Below are positions 38,391 through 48,300 of a DNA stretch of 64,000 nucleotides, one piece after another; within the stretch, counting starts at the first letter, position 1; each line of letters starts with the position of its first letter. The stretch lies in assembly GCA_046306335.1 (NCBI GenBank), contig JBKDXM010000117.1, forward strand, positions 1 through 64,000, in the 5' to 3' direction. The notes beneath the pieces were generated by a model that had not been told where the DNA came from, made no database searches, and was given only the letters and a program-made list of their open reading frames with translations. Source of the stretch: UBA2386 sp046306335 (GTDB taxonomy: Bacteria > Planctomycetota > UBA1135 > UBA2386). Position numbers and translations under genes: made by a program.

Positions 38391-39613
38391 CGGATGACCT
38401 GCACGGCGATGCCGTCGATGTGGACCGACGCGGCCGCGGCGGCCGGGTCGAGGGGGTCGGTGGACCAGATCACGAAGTCGGCGTCCTTGCCCTTCTGCAG
38501 GCTGCCGGTGCGCTGGTCGATGCCAAGCAGCTTGGCGGGAGCGATGGTCACGGCGTCGAGCGCGCGCGCGGCGTCGAGGCCGTTGCGCGCGGCGAACATC
38601 GCTTCGCGCACGAGGTCGAGCGCGGCGAGGTTGCTGCCGGTGGTGATGACGAACGGCACGCCGGCGTCGGCGAGCAGGCGCACGGTGGCGCTGCGCGGGT
38701 CGGCGCCGTCGCCGGCGGCGCTGCCGGCGACCGCGGTGGCGCTCGGCGCGCCGAGCATCACGGTCGTGCCGGCGGCCTTCAGTTCGCCGACCAGCATGTG
38801 CGCGTCCTGCGCGTCGTCGAGCACGGTGCGGTAGCCGAACTCGGCGGCCAGCCGCAGGGCGGTGCGCAGGTCCTGCTCGGAGCGCGCGGTGGTCACCGCA
38901 GTGAGCTGGCCGCGCAGCACGCGCGCCAGCACCTCGATCCCGGGGCTCGGCGGCGCGCCCGGTGCGCCGACGCTCTGCTCCATCGCTTCCTTGGCGTCGA
39001 AGAACGCCTTGCGCGCGGCCCACACCACGCCCATGCGCGTCGTCGGCCGGCGGTAGTAGATCGAGTCGACCGAGCCGCCGCGGATCGCGCGGTTGCCCAT
39101 CGACGGCTCGCTGCCCATGACGATGCGCAGGCTGGCGTCGTTCTTGACCACCATCGCCTGCGGGTCGGCGGCGTGCGTCTTGAGCACGACGCCGAGGCCG
39201 CCGATCACGCTGCGCGAACCCGGCATGACGTGCACGGTGGTGACGCCGGCGCTGCGCGCGCGCACGAACGACGGGTCGTCGGGGTCGAGGCTGTCGAGCA
39301 CGCGCAGGTGCGGCGTCACCTCGGCGCCGTTCTCGTTCATGTCCGGCGTGTTGCCGGCGCGGAACGAGGCGTCGATCAGGCCCGGCGTGATGGTCTTGCC
39401 GGCGCAGTCGACGACGGTGGCGCCGTCGGGCACCGGCGTGTCGGCGCCGCCGATGGCGAGCACCTTGCCGCCGCTGACGACGAGCACGCCGTTGGCGATC
39501 GCCGGCGCGCCGCCCGGCAGGATGCGGGCGTTGCGGTAGACGGCGACGCCGTCCTGGGCGGGCAGCAGGGCCGCGAGCGCGAGCGCGGCGGCGAGGGGGA
39601 GCGAGCGGTGCAT
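38237..39613 (-). CDS. Exported amidohydrolase-like protein, metal site lost, probable stop-codon loss
   Basis: This 458-residue open frame has a signal (LPLAAALALAALLPAQ). The metal motif position is ITPGLIDASFRAG, without His. The closing AKLLGIDQRTGSLQKGKDADFVIWSTDP is intact and the family normally ends about 20 residues later, near HIDGIAVQVI. At that point the frame reads ATC CGA TGC, and CGA sits where neighbouring genes have TGA in a TGATG overlap. The frame therefore runs 51 codons into the next gene, adding an Arg/Ser/Pro tail with no domain. Its own start overlaps the upstream stop as TGATG. Confidence 0.82.
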   Translation of the reverse strand: MHRSLPLAAALALAALLPAQDGVAVYRNARILPGGAPAIANGVLVVSGGKVLAIGGADTPVPDGATVVDCAGKTITPGLIDASFRAGNTPDMNENGAEVTPHLRVLDSLDPDDPSFVRARSAGVTTVHVMPGSRSVIGGLGVVLKTHAADPQAMVVKNDASLRIVMGSEPSMGNRAIRGGSVDSIYYRRPTTRMGVVWAARKAFFDAKEAMEQSVGAPGAPPSPGIEVLARVLRGQLTAVTTARSEQDLRTALRLAAEFGYRTVLDDAQDAHMLVGELKAAGTTVMLGAPSATAVAGSAAGDGADPRSATVRLLADAGVPFVITTGSNLAALDLVREAMFAARNGLDAARALDAVTIAPAKLLGIDQRTGSLQKGKDADFVIWSTDPLDPAAAAASVHIDGIAVQVIRCTPCRSPLRSFVAPSPPRSRPCPPSPRTCSLSRRAASSPSAAPSSTTASC

Positions 39614-40770
39614 CAGCGGCCTCCGGCGGCGGTGGACGAAGCAGCGGGCGCGGCGGCCGACGGTTGGCCGCCGTGGACGCGCGCGCCATCGACGTAGACG
39701 GCGCGCAGCGACGAACCGAGGTCGAGCGGATCGCCGCTCCAGACCGCGAAGTCGGCGGCGCAGCCCTGGCGCAGCGCGCCGACCTGCCCCGCCGCGCCGA
39801 ACATCGTCGCCGTGGCGCGGCCGAGCGCGGCCCACGCCGTCTGGCGGTCGAGGCCGTGGCGCACGGCGAGCACGGCCGACAGGCGCGTCTGTTCGGGGTT
39901 GCCGCTGAAGCAGAACGGCACGCCGGCTTCGGCGAAGCGCGCCGGCAGTTCGAGTTGCGCGCGGCGCATCTCGGGCGCGAGCGGCGCCAGCACCACCGCC
40001 GCGCGCGGCGCGCCGAGTCGCGGCAGCGCCTTGTCGGCGTCGCGCGCGCCGACCAACACCGGCTCGAAGCCGAAGTCGCGCGCGAGGTCGAGCGCGGCCT
40101 GCAGTTCGACCAGCGCGTCGGCGGCGATCGCCACCTTGCGGCCGCCCTGCAGCACGGCGCGCAGCACGGCGACGTCCGGGCCGGCGGCGGCGGCCGACTT
40201 CGCCTGCGCGAAGGCGCTGCGCAGCAGGTCGACGCCGCCCATCAGCGAGGTCGGCGGCCGCTCGGGATTGCGCGCCGCGGCGGTCAGCGACAGCGCGAGG
40301 TGCAGGTCGGCGGTGGCGATGCGGCCGCCGCTGGCGCCCGGCTTGACCAGCGCGCCGAGGCCGCCGGCGAGGTTGCGCGGCGATGGCGCCAGCACGGCCG
40401 CGGTGAAGCCCGCGCGCGGCAGCTTGGCGAGTTCGTCCTGCCACGGATCGAAGGCTTCGGCGGCGCGCAGGTCGGGCGTGAACGGCAGGGCGCCTTCGGC
40501 GAGGTCGCCGTCGCGGCCGAGCGTCGTCGGCGCCAGCACGAAGCCCGGCACCACGACCGCGTCGCCACAGTCGACGAGCGTCGCCTTGGCGGCGGCGTCG
40601 GCGGGCACGTCGCTGCCGACGTACGCGACCTTGCCGTCGCGCACGAGGAAACGGCCGTCGGTCAGCACCGTGTCCGGCGCGACGACGACCGTCTTGGCGC
40701 GGACCAGCAGGTCCTGCGCAGGGAGCGTCGCGGCGAGCGCGAGCAGGGTGGACGGCAGCAGCGCGCGCAT
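39613..40770 (-). CDS. Exported amidohydrolase-like protein, metal site lost
   Basis: This 385-residue protein is the shortest of the array. Signal: LLPSTLLALAATLPAQ. The motif region is VDCGDAVVVPGFVLAPTTLG, with no His. FTAAVLAPSPRNLAGGLGALVKPG is the strand/loop shared by all array members. The C-terminal GRATATMFGAAGQVGALRQGCAADFAVWSGDP keeps the sandwich, then an Ala/Ser-rich tail ends the chain. Both ends are translationally coupled by TGATG overlaps. No metal-dependent activity is expected. Confidence 0.85.
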   Translation of the reverse strand: MRALLPSTLLALAATLPAQDLLVRAKTVVVAPDTVLTDGRFLVRDGKVAYVGSDVPADAAAKATLVDCGDAVVVPGFVLAPTTLGRDGDLAEGALPFTPDLRAAEAFDPWQDELAKLPRAGFTAAVLAPSPRNLAGGLGALVKPGASGGRIATADLHLALSLTAAARNPERPPTSLMGGVDLLRSAFAQAKSAAAAGPDVAVLRAVLQGGRKVAIAADALVELQAALDLARDFGFEPVLVGARDADKALPRLGAPRAAVVLAPLAPEMRRAQLELPARFAEAGVPFCFSGNPEQTRLSAVLAVRHGLDRQTAWAALGRATATMFGAAGQVGALRQGCAADFAVWSGDPLDLGSSLRAVYVDGARVHGGQPSAAAPAASSTAAGGR

Positions 40771-42617
40771 CACTTCACCTCGTATTCGGCGTTGCCCTTG
40801 CCCAGCACCAGCAGCACGCGGCTGTCGGTCTGGAACAGCGGCCGGTCGGTGACCAGCACGTCGGCGTACTTGCCCGGCTGCAGCGAGCCGGTGTCCTTGG
40901 CGACGCCGAGGATCTCGGCGGGCGTCAGCGTGATCGCGCGCAGCGCCTCGGCGGGCGCCAATCCGCCGGCGACGGCTGCCGCCGCCTGCAGCGGCAGCAG
41001 CGACGACCACGACGCGCGGCCCGTCGCGATCGCGAACGGCACGCCAGCGGCGGCGAGCTTCGCCGGCAGCGCGGGCACGTCGAAGCGGTCGTACGGCGGC
41101 GCCATCGTCAGCGGCAGGCACTCGGTGACGACCACCGCGACGCCGGCCTTGGCGAGGTCGTCGGCGAGCGCGCCCGCGCCGTACGCCTGCTCCAGCACCA
41201 GCAGCGGGATCGACCGGCGCTGCTGCAGCGCCAGCGCGGCGCGCAGTTCGTCGGGCCGGTGCGCCTCGACGCGCAGCGCCAGTTCGCCGTCGAGCACCTT
41301 CAGCAGCGCGTCGCGCTGCGGGTCCTTCTGCGGCGGCTTGGGGTAGGTCGGGCGCTTGGGGCCTTCGTCCTTCTTCTCGCCGGCCGGCGCGCCGCCGGCG
41401 GGGGCGGGCTGCTGGCCGTCGGGCTTCGGGCCTTCCGGCTTCGGCGGGTCCTGCGGCTTCTTGTCCTGCGCGATCGTGTCGAGCAGCGTCGCGAGCGCGG
41501 CTTCGAACGCTGCGGCCGCCGCGCCTTCGAGTTGCTTCGGCGGGTCCTTTTTCGGTGGTTCGTTCTTCGGTGGCTCGTTCTTGGGCGGCTCGTTGCCCTT
41601 CGGCGGTTCGCTGCCACCGCCACCCTGCCCACCGGGGCCGCCGCGGCGTCCGCCCGGTCGGCCGCCTGGGCCGGGGCCCGGCCCGGCCGGTGCGTCGCCC
41701 GCCGCGGGGGCCGCCGCGCCCGCCGGCTTTCCGGCGTCGGCGGGTTTGTCGGCCTCGGGCTTCTTGTCGCCGTCCTTCTTCTTCTGGTGGAAGGCGAGGT
41801 AGTCGGCGAACTCCTTGTCGTACTTCTTCAGCGCGTCGGCGTGGTCGGTGAACGACTTGCGGTACTCGTCGAGGCCTTCGAACAAACCGTCGGCCTGCTG
41901 GAACTGCTGCTGGCGTTCGAGCGCGTGCGACATCAGCGTGGTGCTCGCCAAGCGCATCTGCAGCGCGGCGCTTTCCTTGCCGCGCCATGGCTCGAAGGCG
42001 CCGTCCTTCCTCGGCCGCACGATGGCGCCCTGGCCGCGCACGAACGCCGGCGAGCGCACGGTGACGTAGGCGGTGGTGATGCCCTGCGCGGCGAGGTCGT
42101 GGAAACGCGCCTCCTGCTTGCGCAGGTCGTCGGCGAACGACGTGCCGCCGTCCGCGCCGCCTTCGCTGCGCAGCGACCCGTCGGTGTAGGCGTCGGTCGC
42201 AGCGTCGATCAGGCCGGGGTAGACGTGGCCGTTCGGGAAGCTGCGCACGATCGCGCCCTGCGGCACCTCGACCTCGCCCTTCTTGCCGACGGCGACGATG
42301 CGCTCGCCGCGGACCACGACCACGCCGTTTTCGATCGCCGGTCCGGTGACCGGGTGCACGTGGCCGGCTTCGAGGACCAGCGGCGCGAAGCCCGGCGGCA
42401 AACGGCCCGGGCGGCGCGGCCGGCGCGGCGCGACCGCTGCGCCCGGATCCGCGGCGGGTTGCTCGCCGGGTTGCCCGGCGGGGCGCTGCTCGGTCGGCGC
42501 CGGCGTCGGCGCGGGCGCCGGAGGCGGCTCTTGCGCGCGGACCGCCGGCGCTGCGAGCAGCAAGCCGAGCGCGCACAGCGAGGCGCCGAGGAGGGACGGC
42601 GAGCGTGGAATCCGCAT
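40770..42617 (-). CDS. First gene of the amidohydrolase array, metal site lost
   Basis: This 615-residue protein leads the array. It has a signal (LLGASLCALGLLLAAPAVRAQ), a Pro/Ala linker to about residue 75, then the fold: LEAGHVHPVTGPAIENGVVVV, SFPNGHVYPGLIDAATDAYT (no HxH) and ITTAYVTVRSPAFVRGQGAIV. A long unstructured insert between about 250 and 400 is rich in Gly/Pro/Lys and includes repeated PPKNE units. The closing TPAEILGVAKDTGSLQPGKYADVLVTDRP is conserved. The 240 bases upstream separate it from waaG and probably hold the array promoter, although none was recognised. Confidence 0.83.
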   Translation of the reverse strand: MRIPRSPSLLGASLCALGLLLAAPAVRAQEPPPAPAPTPAPTEQRPAGQPGEQPAADPGAAVAPRRPRRPGRLPPGFAPLVLEAGHVHPVTGPAIENGVVVVRGERIVAVGKKGEVEVPQGAIVRSFPNGHVYPGLIDAATDAYTDGSLRSEGGADGGTSFADDLRKQEARFHDLAAQGITTAYVTVRSPAFVRGQGAIVRPRKDGAFEPWRGKESAALQMRLASTTLMSHALERQQQFQQADGLFEGLDEYRKSFTDHADALKKYDKEFADYLAFHQKKKDGDKKPEADKPADAGKPAGAAAPAAGDAPAGPGPGPGGRPGGRRGGPGGQGGGGSEPPKGNEPPKNEPPKNEPPKKDPPKQLEGAAAAAFEAALATLLDTIAQDKKPQDPPKPEGPKPDGQQPAPAGGAPAGEKKDEGPKRPTYPKPPQKDPQRDALLKVLDGELALRVEAHRPDELRAALALQQRRSIPLLVLEQAYGAGALADDLAKAGVAVVVTECLPLTMAPPYDRFDVPALPAKLAAAGVPFAIATGRASWSSLLPLQAAAAVAGGLAPAEALRAITLTPAEILGVAKDTGSLQPGKYADVLVTDRPLFQTDSRVLLVLGKGNAEYEVK

Positions 42618-42857
42618 GAAGCTAGATCGGTTGGCCGATGTGGAAAACGCGAAGACGGCGATGGTTGTAGGCACCGCAGCCAAGGGGACGCCAAGGATTT
42701 CGACGGCTGCGACGTTTGGGGTACTCGCGGCGAGGGCGGCCGTTGGTTGTTGGCCATCGGCGGTTGCCCGTTGGCTGCGCCGGGCCGCAACGGCGGCGCG
42801 TTCGGGCTGGCGGACGCGGGTGGCGGCTGGGCGCCGGCGATCCCGGACGGGGCGCGG

Positions 42858-43997
42858 TCAGCGACGCGTGCGGCGGCCGGTCGCCGCGGTCGCCGCCGCC
42901 ACGATCGCCTCGGCCGCCCGTTCGTGGCAGCCGTAGAGGGCCCCCGTCGCGGCGTAGGCGACTGCCTTGCCGACCCAATCCGCCCGCCGGGCGGGGTCGG
43001 CGGCGGCCTGGACGGCGGCCGCCAGCGCCTCCCGCGCGCACGGGTCGGGAATCACTAAACCGCTTCCAGATATAGAGATATGAGCGGAGTACCCGCAGCG
43101 CTCCGCGGCGAGTACGGGCAGGCCGTAGTGCAGCGCTTCGACCAGCACGGTGCCGGTGTTCTCGCGGCGGGCGGGGTGCAGCAGCACGTCGGCGCCGAGG
43201 AACCACTGCGCCGCGTCGGTGCGCCCGCCGAGGCAATGCACGCGCGCGGCGACCCCGAGGCGCGCCGCCAGCGCCTGCAGCGGCCGCGGGTCGTCGCGGC
43301 CGAGCACGGCGAGCCGGGCGCGCGGGTCGGGCAGGTCGGCGAGGGCGGTGACCGCGCGGTCGAAGCCCTTGCGCGCGAACGCCGACCCGACGGCCAGCAG
43401 CACGAACTCGTCGGGCCCGGCGCCGCGTGCGGCGCGCACCGCCGCGCGCGCCGCCGCGCGGTCGGCCGGCGTGTACGACGTGCGCTCGGCGTTGGGCGGC
43501 AGCACGACGAACTGCTCGCGGCGCGTGCCGTAGTGCTGCATGTACGCGGCGACGTCGCGGTCGATGTACTGCAGCACGACGACGCCGTGCTCCGGCGCGA
43601 ACACCGCGCGTTCGTTGGCGAGGTAGTGGCGGTAGCGCGGCAGCCAGCGTTTCCACCGCGGCTTCCGGTACAGGCCCGCGGCGTAGCACGGATCGGCGCC
43701 GTAGTAGACGTCGAGGCCGGGCAGCTTCTGGAAGCCGACGACCGCGTCGAACGGCGGGCGTTCGGCGGCGAGCGCGCGCTGCAGCGCGGCGACGAAGCGG
43801 CGGTTGCGCGCCGGGATCGTCAGCCCGCGGCGGCCGAACGTGCGCACTGCGACGCCGGCCGGCGGCGGGCCGTCCCACGTGCGCGCGAACGCGACCACTT
43901 CGTGCCCGGCGGCGGCGCAGCGCTCGGCGATCAGCCGGCAGTCGCGCTCCAGCCCGCCGAACGGGAAGTAGTCGTAGAGCGCGAAGGCGAGGCGCAT
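42858..43997 (-). CDS. waaG: WaaG-type lipopolysaccharide core glucosyltransferase (GT4)
   Basis: This 379-residue cytoplasmic enzyme matches WaaG/RfaG, which adds the first glucose to heptose of the LPS inner core. Landmarks are ALYDYFPFGGLERDCRLIAERC at the N-terminus, VVGFQKLPGLDVYYGADPCYA, RYRHYLANERAVF, VLPPNAERTSY, AVGSAFARKGFDRAV (donor site), DVLLHPARRENTGTVLVEAL with the E-x7-E motif of GT4, and LPVLAAERCGYSAHI. The ATG at 43997 begins the conserved N-terminal strand (an upstream ATG at 44036 is also in frame). A short stretch near 43055-43085 is AT-richer than the rest. The presence of waaG supports an LPS-bearing outer membrane. Confidence 0.92.
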   Translation of the reverse strand: MRLAFALYDYFPFGGLERDCRLIAERCAAAGHEVVAFARTWDGPPPAGVAVRTFGRRGLTIPARNRRFVAALQRALAAERPPFDAVVGFQKLPGLDVYYGADPCYAAGLYRKPRWKRWLPRYRHYLANERAVFAPEHGVVVLQYIDRDVAAYMQHYGTRREQFVVLPPNAERTSYTPADRAAARAAVRAARGAGPDEFVLLAVGSAFARKGFDRAVTALADLPDPRARLAVLGRDDPRPLQALAARLGVAARVHCLGGRTDAAQWFLGADVLLHPARRENTGTVLVEALHYGLPVLAAERCGYSAHISISGSGLVIPDPCAREALAAAVQAAADPARRADWVGKAVAYAATGALYGCHERAAEAIVAAATAATGRRTRR

Positions 43998-44082
43998 GCC
44001 GGCGGGCCAGCATCGCGGACGGCGGTGGGGCGGCACAAGCGCGCCGGGCGGCGCCGTCCGCCGTGGCGCAGAATCGCTGCGA

Positions 44083-45312
44083 TCAGCGGCGATCGACGGT
44101 CCGCGCCTGCAACCGCGCGGCGACCAGCTTCTCGCGTTCGCGCGCGAGGATGCGCAGGTACTCCTCGCCCGTCGCGCGCGCGAGGCCGAGGTCGGCCTGC
44201 AGGTCGCTCCGGCCGGGGTCGTCGGCGCGCCCGGGCAGCCGTTCGATCTGTTCGGCGATCGCCTTCTGCGACTTCAGATTGGCCTGCGCGAGCCGTTCGA
44301 AGAGTTCGATGCGCAGCGTCAGGTCGTCGACCGCGGCGCGGGCGCGGCGGCTGGCGCGCGCGTCGGCAGGTTCGTCCTTCGGCGTTGCCTTGCGCGGCCG
44401 CGCGGCCAGCGCGTCCGGGACGCGATGCGGCGCTGCCTTGATGCGGACCTCGTCGAGCGCGACGTCGACGCCGAGGACGCCGATGGCGCCGGCCGGCAAC
44501 AGCACCTTGGCGCCGGCGACCGCGCGCGGTTCGGCGCCGTAGTCGACGACCAGCCGTTGGTCGGCGCCGTAGGTCGCCATCACCTCGAAGCCGCCGTCGG
44601 CGACCTGCGCGCGCAGCACGGCGACACCGCTGGCGAGCGGCAACGCCACTTCGACGTCGTCGCCGTGCGCGCGGCCGCGGATCGCGACGCGGTACCTGCG
44701 CAACTCCGGCAGGTGTTCCTGGGTGTCGATGCAGCGCATCGGGGTCGTGCCTGCTTCGTCGACCGGACAGGAGATCCGTGCCCGCCGCCAGCGTCGGTGC
44801 ACCTGCTGCGGCTCGGCCGTGTTGCACTGCTGCAGTTCCGCCGCGGTCAGGCAGCGCCAAGCGAGCGCGTCGTCGATCGCCTGCCACTGCTGCCAGTCGG
44901 CCTGCAGGGCGTCGGCGAGGGCGTCGTCGCTCGCCACCGCTCGACCGAGGCACTGCTCGAAGACGCCGTCGAACGCCCGGCGGGCGTCGTCGGCGAGCTT
45001 GCGCGACGCCGCGCAGTTGTCCGGCCATTCGCCGCGATCGCGGAAGGCGGCGATGCGTTCGTAGCGCTCCTGCGCGCGCCGGCCCGCCTGCGCGGCGCGC
45101 ACGTCGACGCGCACCCCGGCCATCGCCGCTTCGTAGGACCGGCGGGCCGCGTGCAGGTCGGCGAAGATCGCCGCGTCCGCTTCGCCAGCTTGCGCCGGCG
45201 CGCTGTCCGCGAGGGCGAACGCCAGGACGGTGGTCAGCAGCGCGCAGCGGGGCGCGCGTCGGGCGGCACGGGCGGCACGCTCGGCAAGGCGGTCCAGGAG
45301 GCGGTCGGGCAT
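44083..45312 (-). CDS. Exported protein of unknown function
   Basis: This 409-residue protein has a basic lead (MPDRLLDRLAERAARAARRAP), then a hydrophobic CALLTTVLAFALADSAPAQA segment, consistent with a signal peptide. The mature part contains helices rich in Ala/Arg/Asp and several Cys (DNCAAS, FEQCLG, WRCLTA, QQCNTA, ISCPVD, RCIDT). That Cys number suggests disulfides outside the cytoplasm. A beta-rich middle follows (VEVALPLASGVAVLRAQVADGGFEVMATYGAD). The C-terminal 100 residues are helical, possibly coiled-coil (RIELFERLAQANLKSQKAIAEQIERL). No family is recognised. It lies between mfd and waaG on the same strand. Confidence 0.75.
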   Translation of the reverse strand: MPDRLLDRLAERAARAARRAPRCALLTTVLAFALADSAPAQAGEADAAIFADLHAARRSYEAAMAGVRVDVRAAQAGRRAQERYERIAAFRDRGEWPDNCAASRKLADDARRAFDGVFEQCLGRAVASDDALADALQADWQQWQAIDDALAWRCLTAAELQQCNTAEPQQVHRRWRRARISCPVDEAGTTPMRCIDTQEHLPELRRYRVAIRGRAHGDDVEVALPLASGVAVLRAQVADGGFEVMATYGADQRLVVDYGAEPRAVAGAKVLLPAGAIGVLGVDVALDEVRIKAAPHRVPDALAARPRKATPKDEPADARASRRARAAVDDLTLRIELFERLAQANLKSQKAIAEQIERLPGRADDPGRSDLQADLGLARATGEEYLRILAREREKLVAARLQARTVDRR

Positions 45313-45368
45313 GGGCAAATGGCCATATTCCGCGCGTCGGACGAGGTATCCGGCACCCGGCCGCCGGC

Positions 45369-48300
45369 TCACTCCCACGGCAGGCGTTTGCTGCCGCCCG
45401 CCGGGCGGCGCGTCGCCGGCCGCGGCGGCGGCACCAGCGACGGCGTCGGCTTGGCGGCGCGCACGGCGGGCGCCAGCGTGCCGGTGATCGCGCCGAGCAG
45501 GAACTCCAGCACGTCGTCGGCGGCCCAGGCCTTGCCGCCGCGGCGGGGCGGCAGGATCAGGTGCGTCTTGCCGGCCTCGACCGGGCGCACGTCCTGGCAG
45601 CAGTCGAGCCAGCTGCCGCCGAGCGGCACGCCCGGCGCATGGCGCACGACGACGCGGTCGTTCTCGACCCACTGCACGCCGTGCGCGCCGAGCGCCATCA
45701 GGCCGTGCTTGAGGCGGAACACGCGCAGCAGCGTGCGCACCGGCGTCGGCAGCTTGCCGTAGCGATCCTTGAGCTCGGCCTCGAGCTCGCGCAGCTTGTC
45801 GTCGTCGGTCGCCTCGTCCATCTCGCGCAGCAGTTCGAGGCGCTGGCGCGGGTCGGCGAGGAAGTCCTGCGGCAGGAACGCCTGCACGCGCAGGTCGACG
45901 TCGACCTCGACGACCTGCACGGCGTTCGGTCGCTGCGTCTTCGCCGCGTCGACGGCGGCGCGCAGCAGCTGGCAGTACATGTCGTAGCCGACCGAGGCGA
46001 TGTGGCCGGACTGCTGCGGGCCGAGCAGGTTGCCGGCACCGCGGATCTCCAGGTCCTTCATCGCGATCGCGAAGCCAGCGCCCAGGTGCGAGAACTCCTC
46101 CAGCGCCTTGAGCCGGGCCTTGGCTTCCATGCCGGGCGGCTCGTCGCGGTCGAGCAGCAGGTAGCAGTACGCCTTCTCGCTGCTGCGGCCGACGCGGCCG
46201 CGCAGCTGGTGCAGCTCGGCGAGGCCGAAGTGGTCGGCCTTGTCGATCAGGATGGTGTTGGCGCGGCCGATGTCGAGGCCGTTCTCGACGATGGTGGTGC
46301 TGACCAGCACGTCGAAGTCGCCGCGCACGAACGCGCGCACCGTCTTCTCGATCTCGGCCTCGGTCATCTGGCCGTGGCCGATGGCGACGCGGGCGCCCGG
46401 GCACAGCTGGCGGATGCGCAGCGCCAGCGGCTCCAGCTCGCTGATGCGGTTGTGCAGCACGAACACCTGCCCCTGGCGCGCGAGCTCGCGCGCGATCGCG
46501 TCCTGCAGCACGCGGTCGTCGCGGAACAGCACGCGCGTCTCGACCTCCTGCCGGCCGGGCGGCGGGTTGTCGAGCGTGCTGATGCCGCGGATGCCGAGCA
46601 GCGAGCCGTGCAGCGTGCGCGGGATCGGCGTCGCCGACAGCGTCAGCACGTCGACCTCGGCGCGCAGCTGCTTGAGCCGCTCCTTCTGCCGCACGCCGAA
46701 GCGCTGCTCCTCGTCGACGACGACCAGCGCGAGGTCGTGGAAGGCGACGCCTTCGCCCAGCAGCTGGTGCGTGCCGACGACGATGTCGACGCTGCCCTTC
46801 AGCAGCTTGTCCTCGATCGCGCGCCGGTCGGCGCCGGTGCGGTAGCGCGACAGCATCTCGACCGACAGGCCGAACGGCTCGCAGCGGCGCGCGAACGTGC
46901 GCGCGTGCTGCTCGGCGAGGATCGTCGTCGGGCACAGCACGGCGACCTGCCGGCCGCTGAGCGCCACGCGGAACGCCGTGCGCAGCGCGACCTCCGTCTT
47001 GCCGAAGCCGACGTCGCCGCACAGCAGCCGGTCCATCGGCGACTCCTTGGCGAGGTCGGCCTGGATCTCGCTCCACGCGCGCGCCTGGTCGGCGGTGTCG
47101 CGGAAGGCGAACGCGTCGAGGAAGTCGCGTTCGAGCGCGTCCTGCGGGTACGGCGGGCGCTTGACCAGCGCGCGCCTGCTCTGCACCTCCAGCAGTTCGG
47201 CGGCGAGGTCGAACAGGGCCTCCTGCACCTGTTCCTTGCGCTTCTGGAAGCCCTTGCCGCCGAGCTTGTCGAGCGGCGCCTTGCCGCCGCTGCCGACGTA
47301 CTTCTGGACGAGGTGGATCTTGCTCGCCGGCACGAGCAGCTTGACCTCGTCCTGGAAGCACAGCCGCAGGTGCTCCTCGACGCCCTGGCCGCGCGTCACC
47401 AGCTCGGTGCCCTCGAAGCGCGCGATGCCGTGCACCGCGTGCACGACGAGGTCGCCGGGGCCGAGCTCGAAGAAGCTCTGGATGGCGCGGCTCGGGATCA
47501 CCTGCCGCTCCCGCACGCGCGCCTGCTGCGGCACGCCGGCGAACTCGACGTTGCTCAGCGCCGTCGTCTGCAGGTCCGGGATGCGGAAGCCGCGGCTGAT
47601 CGCGCCCGGCAGCAGCTCGACCTTCTCGGCGGCGAGGTCGACGCCCTTGTGCGCGAAGATCTCCTGCAGCCGCTCGCGCTCGTCGTCGCTGCGGCAGAAC
47701 AGCAGCACGCGGCCCTGCACGCCGCGGATGCTGCGCAGGCGGCCGGCGGGATCGGCCTCGCCGGAGCCCACGGCGCTGCCCGCCGACAGGATCTTGTAGT
47801 CGAGGTCGTGGCTCGGCAGCGAACTGGCGTCGACGCGCGCGCACGGCCGCAGCGCGTCCTGCAGTTCCTGCACCGACGTGCGCAGGTCCGACGCGAACGC
47901 GGCGAGCCGCGCGATGCGCTCCTCGATGCGCAGCGGTTCGTAGGCGACGACCAGCGTGCGCGACGGCGTGACGTGGCGCAGCACTGCGCCTTCCTCGTCG
48001 GCGTCCTTGCCGCCGAGCGCGAGCGCGTAGCGTTCGTGCACCGCCAGCGCCCGCTGCGAACCCGGGTCGAACGTGCGGATCGACTCCAGCGTGCGGTCGA
48101 AGAACTCCAGGCGCACGGCCTGCTCGGCCGCCATCGGGAACAGGTCGACGACGTCGCCGCGCACGCTGCACTCGCCGGGGGCGAGCACCAGCGGCACCTG
48201 CCGCAGGCCGGCGGACTGCGCCTTCTGCAGCACCTGCGCGCGGTCGATCGTCTGGCCGGCGTGCAGTTCGAGCTGTGCGCGCGCGAGCGACTTCGGCGTC

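Noticed and set aside
42618..42857. Plus-strand frame starting MKLDRLADVENAKTAMVVG
   Set aside because: Lies in the probable promoter gap of the amidohydrolase array; no homology by eye and a random-looking continuation into antisense of waaG.
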